DNA of 64,000 bases from Cycas panzhihuaensis. Taxonomy: Eukaryota > Cycadophyta. A model generated the notes under the pieces. It made no database searches, was not told the origin of the DNA, and saw nothing but the letters and a program-made list of their open reading frames with translations. Below, in pieces: positions 54,928 to 64,000 of this stretch (position 1 is its first letter; each line of letters starts with the position of its first letter). The DNA is taken from the NCBI GenBank assembly GCA_023213395.1, contig CM041465.1, forward strand, positions 226,245,741 through 226,309,740, given 5' to 3'. The translations under genes were made by a program, and so were the position numbers.

Positions 54928-56700
54928 ATGAAGACATCCCAGTACACATCCGATCAGCGGTTGTTAGTATCCCACTGGGATAGACGGAGACATATCTTCC
55001 ACCTACCCCAAGTAGGGGATGTATTGGTGACACCTGGAGATATCAGGAGGATACTGGGAGTACTGGCGATGGGGAGGCCGACAATTCTAGGAGCATTGCC
55101 CATCATTGAGGCAGCACACAGGGAGGCTGCTACATTCTTTACAGCCTCAGACATGTGGGAGAGGCAAGGGATACCTCTCCAAAGCATGGTTATGTCGGGC
55201 ATTTCTCGGGTGAGGAAGCTGATCACATTGTGCTCGCTCGATATCCCGTAAATGTAACTATAGGGATATTCCAGGTGGTTGGATAGATGTGGTACGTCGG
55301 TATGAGGCAGGAGAGAGGATGGATTGGGCTACCCTCCTAGCGGCGAACCTCGTCGCACAACTGGATGCCATTCGGGTAGCGGGGAAGGGTGGACTGTCAT
55401 ACAATACTCTATTACAATGCTGGTTTTTCAACCACTTTAGAGTAGTGGCGCCAACAGGGGGACCACGCCCTGTCTCAGAGTGGGCCCTGATGGTACACAG
55501 GTGGCAAACTAGGTTTAGAGGGGCTGAGGACCAGGCTCATGTCCGTCACTCGGTGGAGGCCACATCGCTAGACCTCCTCACCATGACAGATTATATAGCA
55601 GATCCATACAGGATGGTGAGGTGGGATAGCGACGATGAGGTAGGCGGGGCAGGAGTGCGCCCTCGAGATGACAAGGTGGGTGATGGAGGTGATGGGGCCG
55701 GCCCATCATGAGCTGCAGGGGAGGTAGGTCCATCAGGGACTACAGGTGGAGAGGCAGGCCCATCATGAGCTATAGAGGAGAGTAGGGACCCAGTGACATG
55801 AGCCCGGAGGTTGCGAATCGTCAGGAGATCCGTAGAGGCAGCTACACTAGCCGAGGGGAGGAGGGACGCCCCAGTTGCTGAGGCGGTGGCTGAAGAGGTA
55901 CCCGAGGAGGAGGAGGTACCTGCAGCTGGTGGAGTGCCCGAGGTAGAGCCAGTCACCCGAGCAGAGGAGCCGGCAGCTGCACCAGGTGAGACATAACCTT
56001 CTCCTATCATCGTTTGATTGCCAGATATACATATATAGTTTGATTTTGATTTGATATGCATATGGACATGTACTGATATATGGCATATTGGATTGCAGGT
56101 ATAGCAGACATCCAGAGACTGGTAGAGGTAGTAGTCTGGGAGATATTTCCCCAGGCCTATGCAGAGGGACAGCCTCCCATCTAGGCAGGTGATGAGCCCA
56201 GATCGGTAGGCAGCCACGTAGCAACATTCACCCCATTGATAAGGGCAAGAGACATATGGATAGCAGAGTCCCAAGAGCACGAGGCACGTGTGGGACGGTA
56301 GCAGGCAGAGCTGGATACTACCCGAGCTGGGAGGGATGCCCTACAGAGTCGAGTACAGGTATTGGAGGCTTAAGGAGGAGCCGGAGGGGATACAGAGAGC
56401 CATATCCAGCTAGCAGTGATGGAGGAGTGTCTCAGAGGGATGGAGGAGAGGCTCCATAGCGTAGAGATGGATTGAGATCGTATCCAGGCCTGATACGATC
56501 AACTGGTAGATGAGGTGGCATCAAGGTCGACGAGGAGTAGGACACATACCCACACAGTGGCCATGACCCCGAGGAGGCCACGAGATGAGGAGAGCGGGGT
56601 AGGAGGCTCCCAGAGACCGAGGAGGAGTATCGGAGGGATGTGGTCCCCAGGAGAGGGATCACATCGACCAGGAGATGATGCCCTGTATGGGCAACAGTAG
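54928..56700 (+). pseudogene. Opposite-strand gene in family B, plant-mobile-domain-like with intron
   Basis: Runs against the element's genes, between integrase and the extra RNase H. The first part (54928-55251) has LVSHWDRRRHIFHLPQ, then VTPGDIRRILGVLAMGRPTI, the pattern of plant-mobile-domain/transposon-derived proteins. The frame shifts near 55251-55285 and continues at 55289 with RMDWATLLAANLVAQLDAI and LLQCWFFNHFRVVAP. A Gly/Pro/Glu-rich linker follows. A GT-AG intron (55986-56098) then joins frame 2 to frame 1 at a split Gly codon. After it come IADIQRLVEVVVWEIFPQAY, a probable coiled coil and a basic tail ending at 56700. About seven in-frame stops fit transitions. Function unknown; possibly captured. 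Confidence 0.55.
55986..56098 (+). other. Candidate GT-AG intron in the opposite-strand unit
   Basis: 113 bp, AT-rich inside GC-rich flanks. It begins CCAG|GTGAGACA and ends TTGGATTGCAG|GT. Splicing would join phase 1 to phase 1, restoring a Gly codon and linking two otherwise unlinked frames. Confidence 0.6.
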
Positions 56701-57438
56701 AGTAGTATATAGGAGTTTTGTTTTAGACAGGGGAAAGCACGAACCTCTAAAGAGTCACCATATATAGTCACACAATTGTACCCTCCCTACAAGGACACCG
56801 TCTTCTCACGGATGATGTACCATACCATTTGTACGACATGACACATGATTATTTTTATGTATATAGACGGGGTGATTCGCACCCCAGTTGATATATGATG
56901 ATGCATATCATGATGTGTGATAGATGATATGTATGTTTCTGTTTACATGTTTATGTATGTGTATGTGTATGAGGGTGCAAGGATGTACGAGGATATGATT
57001 GATGATGTTTTGAGCTAATCATTGTATGATCTTTGTGTTATGAAATTTGTTTGGGTTATGCACATTTCCTTTCATGTAAGGCCATATTCCTAGCAGGGGC
57101 ACACACAATCACCATAAGTAGCGGCATTGGATACATGTGAGGCTAGGAAATAGGGCGACACACATGTCCACATGGGAGCATAGCGAGATATGCAAAGGAA
57201 AGAGCAATAGAAGGGGAGTGACAACACTCCAGAGTGCCATCCTAATTGGGGGATGCCCAAATAGGAGGACAAGGTCCCAAGAGGAATGGGAACAAGGGTT
57301 TTGCGGGAGGAACAGAAGAAAAAAAGGAACAACAGGGCCACCCCAAGCTGTTGTTCCACCTGTGGCTAGGAGGAACGGGAACAAGCTTAGGATCGTAGTT
57401 TAGGCTCATTTCGGAGCGTCGAAAAGGTAACGAAGAAA
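56701..57438. other. Spacer between opposite-strand unit and integrase
   Basis: Holds the 3' end region of the + strand unit (with TATGTTTATGTATGTGTATG near 56935-56970) and the stretch after the integrase stop on the - strand. No gene is recognised. Confidence 0.4.
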
Positions 57439-58680
57439 TCACGTGCAGAATTTCTTGAGGAATCTATCGTTAACGAATTTCTCAAGTTCAAGGCCCTCCA
57501 GGGTGGCGATCCTATAGGCGCCATTATCGAGGCTCCCGAGAACGAAAAAAGGACTGATCCATTTGGGTCTGAATTTGGTCAAACGGTCATGGAGATATTC
57601 CAATTTGAGGACATGGTCCTTAGGATACAAAGGACGGGAACAAAGGTGTTTATCGTAGGTCCTTTGCGAGTAGGCTTTAGATGCGAGGTTAGCCTGGTAG
57701 GCGGTTAGATGTCTCTCATCCAAGGCTTCGAGGTCTAAGAGGCGAGCCTGACAGATAGACTCCTCATCGATGAGACCTCGAAGGGAAGCTCATAGAGAGG
57801 GAATCTCCACTTCCAACGGGAGTACCGCCTCAGTCCCGTAAACTAAGGAGAATGGAGTCATTCCCGTAGCAGCATGGATAGAGGTACGGTAGGCCCATAG
57901 GGCGGAAGGGAGCTGAAGGTGCCAATCTTTCTGAGATTGAGCAACGGTTTTCTTTAAGATGTTAATAAGAGTCTTGTTGAACGATTCAACTTGACCATTC
58001 GCCTGGGGGTGGTAAGGAGAAGAGGTTTTGTAAGAGATCTTAAATTTCTCACAAAGTTCATCCATCTCCTTGTTACAAAAAGGGGCTCCATTGTCAGTGA
58101 TCCAGACGTCAGGAATCCCAAAGCGGTAAATGATGTGCTGGTAGACAAAAGTAACTATCATCTTGCCAGGGGTAGTGGTTAAAGGGATGGCTTCTGCCCA
58201 TTTAGTAAAGTACTCTGTGGCAGTCAACATAAACTTGTGTTGCGACGAAGAAGGCGGTGATATGGCCCCGATGAGCTCTAGACCCCACTGGGAAAAGGGC
58301 CATAGAGAAACGATAGGATGAAGGGCCTCGGAAGGCACGTGGTAGACGTTGGCGTGCTCTTGACATCGCCGACATCTCAAGGCATAGGCATGGGCATCCT
58401 TGAAGAGGGACGACCAATAGTAGCCCATATGGAGGATCCTCTAGGCCATGGATTGGCTCCCAAAGTGGCCCCCACAAATGTCGTGATGGCATTTCTGAAG
58501 TATTTGGTCCGCTACATCAGGAATGACGCAATGGAGGAGGATCTCGTTAAAGGATTCTTTTGTACAATACTTCATCCATGAGAAAGTATTACCTAGCAGT
58601 GGTCCGGATATGGGACCTAATCTTATTACTAGCTTCAGGGCGGTACTGCTGCCATGTGAGGTACCGCACGATGTTGCCAT
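57439..58680 (-). pseudogene. Family B integrase
   Basis: Zinc region KCHHDICGGHFGSQSM (about 58460-58500) and CRRCQEHANVYH (about 58335-58370). The core has FSQWGLELIGAISPP, ATEYFTKWAEAIPL, PDVWITDNGAPFCNKEMDEL and SPYHPQANGQVESFNKTL, so the second Asp and the Glu are present while the first Asp reads Glu (GLELIG). The C-terminal domain (57439-57723) has PKDHVLKLEYLHDRLTKFRP and FFVLGSLDNGAYRIATLEG. It is mostly open, with stops near 58440 and 57790. No chromodomain follows. Confidence 0.9.
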
Positions 58681-59270
58681 ACCACTCGCTATCCATGAGT
58701 GGATGGGAAGGAGTGCCCTGAATGGTCAAAATATACTCATCAGGAAGAGAGTCGTCGACAGGGGCATTAAACGAGTTAGGGATGAGGGCGTCTGCGAGCT
58801 GTTTCGCCACTACCATCCCTTCTTTGATTTCCTATTAATGATGTGGAGATCGAATTCTTGAAGGAGGACAACCCAACGACTAGCCCTACCTGTCAGGTTG
58901 GAATGGGTAAGTAGATAACGCAAGGGATCAGATTGAACGATCACCTTGGTAGTGTTACCGGGCAAATAGTGCCTAAACTTCTTGGTTGCGTGAACCAAGG
59001 AGAGGCATTCCTTCTCGGCCAGAGAATAGTTGAGTTCGATAGCCATGAGGGTGCGACTGATGAAGTAGATGGCCTTCTCGACTCCTGAATCGTCTTCCTG
59101 AGTGAGCATGGCATCCAAGGACTCACCGGTTGCTGAGGTGTAGAGAATAAAAGGCCTATCGAAGCAAGGGGGCGCCAACGTTAGAGTGGAAGTAAGGGCT
59201 TCCTTAAGTCTTTCAAAGGCTTATTGGGCCTTAGCAAACCAAACAAACGGGGCTCCCTTCTTCAATAGAT
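58681..59270 (-). pseudogene. Family B RT-linked RNase H
   Basis: Open from 59178 to 58810: APPCFDRPFILYTSATGESL, AIYFISRTLMAIELNYSLAE, KECLSLVHATKKFRHYLPG and VIVQSDPLRYLL. The first catalytic Asp (usually YTDAS or LYLA-type in this clade) is not clear. The tail (58680-58816) reads NAPVDDSLPDEYILTIQG and leads to integrase. Stops lie at 59220 and 58810. Confidence 0.82.
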
Positions 59271-60160
59271 TTGTAAGGGGTTTGGCGTTCACGGTGAAGT
59301 TCACTAGGAAATGCCTAAAGAAATCAAGTCTACCTAGAAACGACTTGATATGGCGTTGAGTTCTAGGCTGTGACATGTCAAGGATCGCCTTGACTTTGTC
59401 AGGGTCAATTTGAATTCCTTACTTCGACATAAGATATCCAAGAAGTTTGCTAGAAGTGACAACAAACATGCATTTAAGTGGGTTAAGACTTGCGTGGTAC
59501 TTGCGACATCGCGTGAAGATAGCCTGCAAGTCCGAAGGGTGATAGGCTCTAATATGCGAGAGACCAATCATGTCGTCCATGAAGACCTCCAACGTGTTGT
59601 TGATAAGGTCATGGAAGATAAAATGCATCGCTCTTTTATAAGTAGCGCCTGCATTTTTGAGTTTGAAGGGTATTCCCTTGTAGGCAAAGGTACCCCGCAG
59701 AGTGGTGAAGCCTGTCTTATGGTGGTCTTTAGAAGAGATTTGAATCTGGTTGTAACCAAAGAAGTCGTCCATTAAGGACATGACTTCAAACCTGGCGGTT
59801 CGATCAATAATCTGATCGATAAAAGGGAGTGGGAAGTTATCTTTAGGACATACGTTGTTGATATCACGGAAGTCAATGTATATCCAAATGGTCCCATTCT
59901 TTTTAGCAATGGGGACGATGTTGGACACCTATTTAGGGTAGTCAATAGAAGTAATAAGTCCCGCATCCAAAAGTTTCTTAACCTCCATCTTGACGGCGGC
60001 TGAGAGTTTGGGATGGAGAGGACGTTGTTTCTGGTGCATAGGGCAGGCACTAGGAATGATAGTAAGGTTGTGGATGACAATGGAGGGGTTAATTCCCTTT
60101 ATGTTAGAGTAATCCCACACAAAGACATCCCGGAACTGATAGAACAAAAGGGAATATTCC
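59271..60160 (-). pseudogene. Family B reverse transcriptase
   Basis: MEVKKLLDAGLITSIDYPK, then IVPIAKKNGTIWIYIDFRDI, VCPKDNFPLPFIDQIIDR, MSLMDDFFGYNQIQI, KDHHKTGFTTLRGTFAYKG, the catalytic LEVFMDDMIG and LNPLKCMFVVTSSKLLGYL. F-M-D-D replaces the usual Y-x-D-D. Stops separate the blocks at 59929 and 59419. Typical Tat-clade Ty3/gypsy spacing. Confidence 0.9.
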
Positions 60161-60910
60161 CTTACCTCATAAGGAGAGCATTCTGCCCCTACCTTAATGA
60201 CCTTGCCCAGGGCGAGGACTATGCCTTAGGTTGCCCCCATGCACATGGAATTCCCCTCCTCGAAATAGAGGGAGGCAAGGTCAACGGGAGGAGATGAAAC
60301 ATAGGATGGAATTAGGTCAGCAGGAGTGGATCCAATAGCCAAGAGCTTCTGGTGGCCAAGCCTATAGTGACTAGAAGGAAAGTTGGGTGCAGAGCACGCC
60401 AAGTGCTTAAGCAAAGCCTCGTCATCTTCGAAGTAATCCACCCTATGGATGACCTTACTTCGAATAGATGAGGTGCTAGAGAGAGTGGGAGAGATGGGAC
60501 CATGATAGTCAGCAGACAGCCCAATATCCCCAAAAGACTCTAAGGGATAGTCAGGAAGGGGTTCTTCGTAAGGAGCAAAAGGAAGTTCCTCAAGGCCATC
60601 ACTTGTAGGGGTGATAGAGAGGAAGAATCAAGGACCTATGGGTCAATGTGTGCAATGACATGTGACACAAAAGGATGACTGGTCTCTCCAACAAGAGGAG
60701 TTCTAGGTTGGGACCTAGAACAGGAAGGGTGGCTCCTACTAGTACGGAGGAAGGAGACAGGGTGAGGAAAGTCCTCGTCCTCGCTATAGGTCTCATCATT
60801 ACTGAACATGGCAAGGTACCCATAGCTTCCAACATCAATAGGAGCAAAACGAGTAAGAAGATGCAGGATCTTCTTTGAGATGGGATGGATCGGGTATGCC
60901 GATAGACCAA
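60161..60910 (-). pseudogene. Family B linker between protease and RT
   Basis: Frame 60441-60226 has DDEALLKHLACSAPNFPSSH, RLGHQKLLAIG and VDLASLYFEEGNSMCM, then VAECS-type sequence and REYSLLFYQFRDVFVWDYSN before RT. The upstream part (60600-60910) is low complexity, with a conserved-looking EDEDFPHP. Stops near 60226. No separate domain. Confidence 0.6.
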
Positions 60911-61500
60911 GTCGAGGCGTGAGTAGAAGAGCCTTTGTCCCCCTTCACATGACCATGACTTGCTTGGTTGGTAGGACGAGCTTGTTTAATAGGTGGGCGT
61001 TCGCAGGAAACAACCCTCATTTTCCCATCGTGGACAAACTTGAGTTGCCCCCAATGGGTAGAACACACAGCTCCCATCTAATCGAGCCATGGTCGACCCA
61101 AAAGAAGATTGTAGTCGACGTCTACGTCAAGGACTATAATATCGGCGAGGACAATCTTGTCCTCGAGGGTGAGTGGGATCGAAATGGATCCCAATGGAGT
61201 CTTCTCACTACCATCGTAGCCTTGGCATCGCTATGGAATAGGTTCTAGGGCAGAAATGCCAAGCTCTTGTATAACACGCAAGGGCATATCATTAACGGAA
61301 GAACCATTGTCAACAACGGTCCTTTACAACGTGCAGTCAGGTGTGTTGATGGTGATGGTGAAAGGGAAGTTCCACTGGCGTTCCCTTTCACAAGTGGGAG
61401 GAAGGTCTTTAGGGTCAAAGGAAATGGCGGGCTCATGACTTTGGGTGATACCCAAAGCATGAACGGGCGCGTCACCCAATCCTAAAGCTTCCAAAAGGAG
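60911..61500 (-). pseudogene. Family B aspartic protease
   Basis: Active site TVVDNGSSVNDMPLRVLYK on the - strand (about 61265-61325), D-N-G-S, preceded by REVPLAFPF-type sequence and the stretch HPHALGIT. Downstream WDPFRS and VDYNLLLGRPWL-like sequence (about 61085-61120, here WVDHGSIRWELCV in a shifted frame) fit the second half of retropepsin. Frameshifted after 61245. Confidence 0.6.
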
Positions 61501-61503
61501 TGT

Positions 61504-64000
61504 CTACTGTTTGGGACAATTTCTCAAGACATCCATAATGGACATCCTGGTGGCCATGGTACAAAGCTTGTTGACAACAGAAAATGCCTTCCCCTTTACT
61601 ATGGGTTGAGGAAGGGCTCTTCTGAAATCGTAGCGACCTGGACGAACGGGAATAGTCTTGGGAAGTAACAGAACTTCTGGAAGGGAGATTTTTAGAAGAG
61701 TATCAGGGTGTGGAATAGATAAAGAGGCTCTAGCTGCCTCTTTAGTGGCTTGAGATCGAGTTAAGGCATATAAAATGGTGGCCTGAAGCATTTGGATCAC
61801 CTTCTTTCCCTTATTTCGAGACCGCGAAGGTGAAGGGGTACGACGGTAGGGGGAACACGAGGAAGAAGACGAATCTTGCACGCCCTTCCCTTTACCATGT
61901 GAAGGATGGGAATTTAGAGATCTTCCCCGATTATGGTTATTCTTTACTTGAGTATTATGATCACGCTCCCCATACTTGGGGAACGGATCCTTGTGGACTG
62001 GTTGGTCAAGGTTGGGTCTTGAGGCCCGTTTAGGAGATGAGTCACATTGTGGGGCATCCCTAGGATGTTGAACCCGACAATATGCATTGTCATGGAAACA
62101 TTCCCCATGAATAGAACACCACTTCTTCTCAAGCGAGGAGTCAGTCTTCCTTGCTTGAGAGGACTGGGTGTTACCACCCTTAGGGGGAACAACTTGAGAA
62201 GCTTGTTGAATTTGTTTGATGGAAGTGGGTGATGAAGGAGCTTGCAATTTAAGTTCCTTCATCGTACATTCGAATGAACGTATAGCAGAAGTGAGTGGGT
62301 CTAGGGTCTTCTCGGTCGAATGAGAAGAAGACCTAGTGGACTGTTGTGGTTTGGTTTCTTTGGTTTGGGGTGGTGCGTCACGTCATTGTGAGGGCTTAAG
62401 GGGCTTCTTGAATCCAGCCTGGATCTCAATAGCTTCAAGCGCTAAGCACTTTGCGATGACGGAATCACATGTAGTTGCCCCCATCTTAAGGACTTCCACA
62501 TGGACTTCAGGGCGAAGTACATTAACGAAGAGGTCCCTCTTTAATTCCTCAGGCAAAGTAGCCTTAGTGTAACGGAGGAGGTCATGAAATTGCCACACAA
62601 AGTCACAGTTTATCTCATCGTGACCTTGCCTAAGCGAAAGGAGGGATTTCATTCCACTTTCAAACGGATGAGCCACATCAAAATAATTGATGAATTCGTC
62701 CACAAGTTGCTGGAATGAGAAAATGGAATGGGCAGGCAGGCGATAAAACTATTTAAGGGCATCGCCTTGTAGGGACCGTGAGAATAATTTTATTAGTATG
62801 TAATCATAGGCCCAGTAGTCTATTCATGCTATAGAAAAACTACGGACGTGCTTTGTTGGATCCTGTGATGAAGTTCCATCGAACTTAGGAACTTCGGGGG
62901 GATGAGGCAGTAAGTTGGTCCTCAATGCCTCAATAGATAATGGTGTTGATCTATAATCCATGAAGGGACGTGCCTTTGCATGGACCATAGTGTCGGCAAA
63001 CGATGTGGAAGGTAATGGGCAAGGAACAGATGGGGGTGATAGGCCCATCCCTCCTTAGGGAAATGTCCCCTACTGAGAAGGGGATTGAGGATAAGCGCCT
63101 TGAAAGGGAGTCAGGTTTCCTTGCAAAGGCGCGGCATAAGGAGTTACGCAGGATGGTGGAAACGAGGGGTAAGGGACCGAGTTTTGTCCATATAGGCCAC
63201 CTGTGGGTGGCACAATCCCATATGGATGTAAAGGGTCCACCCTATAGATTGGAATATGGTTCCCTTTACTGTTTCCCCAAGGCTGAGATGTATAGCCTAG
63301 GGGTACGTAAAGAGAAGGACCACTAGGTTAGATTGGGGTGCACGTGGGAGCGGATCCCACATGACTAGTAGTAGGGGTGTTAGTAGGACCTCCAGGCCTA
63401 CTAGGAAATGTATGTGCCACGTTAGGAAGTGGCATGTTGGCTTGACTAGGGCAAGGTATGCTAACCCCAAGCTGGGAGAAGGACATACCACGAGAGGGTC
63501 CCGGAGAGTTAGGACCATGATGAGGAATAGAATGTGCAATGGATGTCCCTAAGTTAGATGTAAAAGTAGAGCAGGATGGATGCGTAGGCACAAAGGGGTT
63601 GCTTGTTGTGGGAGGTGTAGATGCAGATGAAGACAATGGTACAGACGCAGATGAGGAGGGTGGCCCACCACACAAGACATCTTCAAACCATCTAGGACGT
63701 GACTGAAGACGAGTAGCATGAAAACACTCATTAAGAGCTTTGACCACATCAGTAGGAGGAGTATCCACCTGATCGTAGGAGGTAGATGGGACCTCAAATG
63801 AAATAGACCCCTCAGGGCGCTCCTCATAAGAATCACCGACTAGGTGGTGAATCTCAAGAGAAGATGGGCCCTCTACTCCATGAGTAGAGGGATGGGCATC
63901 AAGTGGGTGATGTTGATCACCCGGATAGTAAATAGGATCATCACCCTCTTGGGTGGATCCCGAAAAGGATATGAGGAACTCATGAGCTCCTGAAGCAAAG
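61504..64000 (-). pseudogene. Family B gag, open at window edge
   Basis: Enters from the right edge and is open from 64000 to about 63328 (VDTPPTDVVKALNECFHAT, then a Pro/Ser/Thr-rich region). Capsid-like part (62380-63050): PKFDGTSSQDPTKHVRSFS, LFSRSLQGDALK, VDEFINYFDVAHPFES, SLLSLRQGHDEINCDFVWQF and LPEELKRDLFVNVLRPE. The C-terminal part (61504-62262) has WCSIHGECFHDNAYCRVQHP, a C-x3-H type zinc knuckle, and a Ser/Arg-rich tail. A few stops, several at former Trp or Gln codons. The start codon is not visible. Confidence 0.88.

Larger units (their letters stand above)
50022..64000 (-). mobile_element. Ty3/gypsy Tat-clade element, family B, open at right edge
   Basis: A - strand element inserted into the gag of A2; its 5' end lies right of the window. 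Order on the - strand: gag (from >64000 to 61504), protease, RT, RNase H, integrase without chromodomain (to 57439), an opposite-strand gene-like unit (about 54900-56700), an archaeal-type RNase H (53623-53126), then the 3' LTR region to 50022. The left boundary is placed at TGTCTGG (50022) because A2 gag homology ends there. The target duplication cannot be checked. It is richer in GC than the host sequence. An extra RNase H fits the Tat clade. Confidence 0.8.

Noticed and set aside
60013-60297. + strand frames over the family B RT and linker
   Set aside because: They are antisense shadows of the pol frames, unlike 54928-56700, where no sense coding is present.

Overview
This window looks like nuclear DNA from a seed plant with a very large, old, repeat-dominated genome. 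A gymnosperm (conifer-like) is my best guess. I infer that from nested LTR retrotransposons crowding the region just upstream of one ordinary plant gene, and from a bZIP gene whose upstream intron must exceed 34.7 kb. No bacterial, organellar or RNA genes were recognised.

Host part. The only convincing host gene is the 3' part of a plant group C (Opaque2/CPRF2-like) bZIP transcription factor on the + strand. Its exons are 34744-34819, 34950-35075 and 36672-37094. The 5' exons lie left of the window, so positions 1-34743 are probably intron. Three imperfect tandem duplications lie around or inside the gene (33965-34320, 35758-36245, 38272-39035). Positions 37095-42140 carry no recognisable gene.

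Left nest (1-33935). An old Ty3/gypsy chromovirus (314-32361, - strand, 343/340 bp LTRs) was split between gag and protease by a Tat/Athila-like Ty3/gypsy element, here called family A copy A1 (4042-30142, - strand, target duplication GTGGT). A1 was then hit three times. A Ty1/copia element entered at 6408-12162 (+, target duplication CGTAT). A deletion derivative of family A entered in opposite orientation (12519-17285, +). A second chromovirus entered A1's 5' LTR (24325-29407, -). A further diverged LTR/PBS pair at 33578-33935, with related sequence at 1-308, suggests an even older host element.

Right nest (42540-64000). A second family A copy (A2, -) runs from its 3' LTR at about 42540-43225 to a break in gag at 50021. 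There a GC-richer Tat-clade element (family B, -) begins and continues past the window end.

Most unusual content. Family A carries an unrecognised sense-strand ORF downstream of pol (ORF3; 4964-6088 in A1, about 43262-44395 in A2) and two gag-like modules between protease and reverse transcriptase. In each copy the spacer before ORF3 is rich in the same short motif as that copy's LTR. Family B carries an extra archaeal-type RNase H and, on the opposite strand, a gene-like unit with a TATA box, a plant-mobile-domain-like region, a frame-restoring GT-AG intron and a C-terminal coiled coil. Every element is broken by stops or frameshifts. In the copia element, where I compared codons, all stops and the protease change fit G-to-A or C-to-T transitions.
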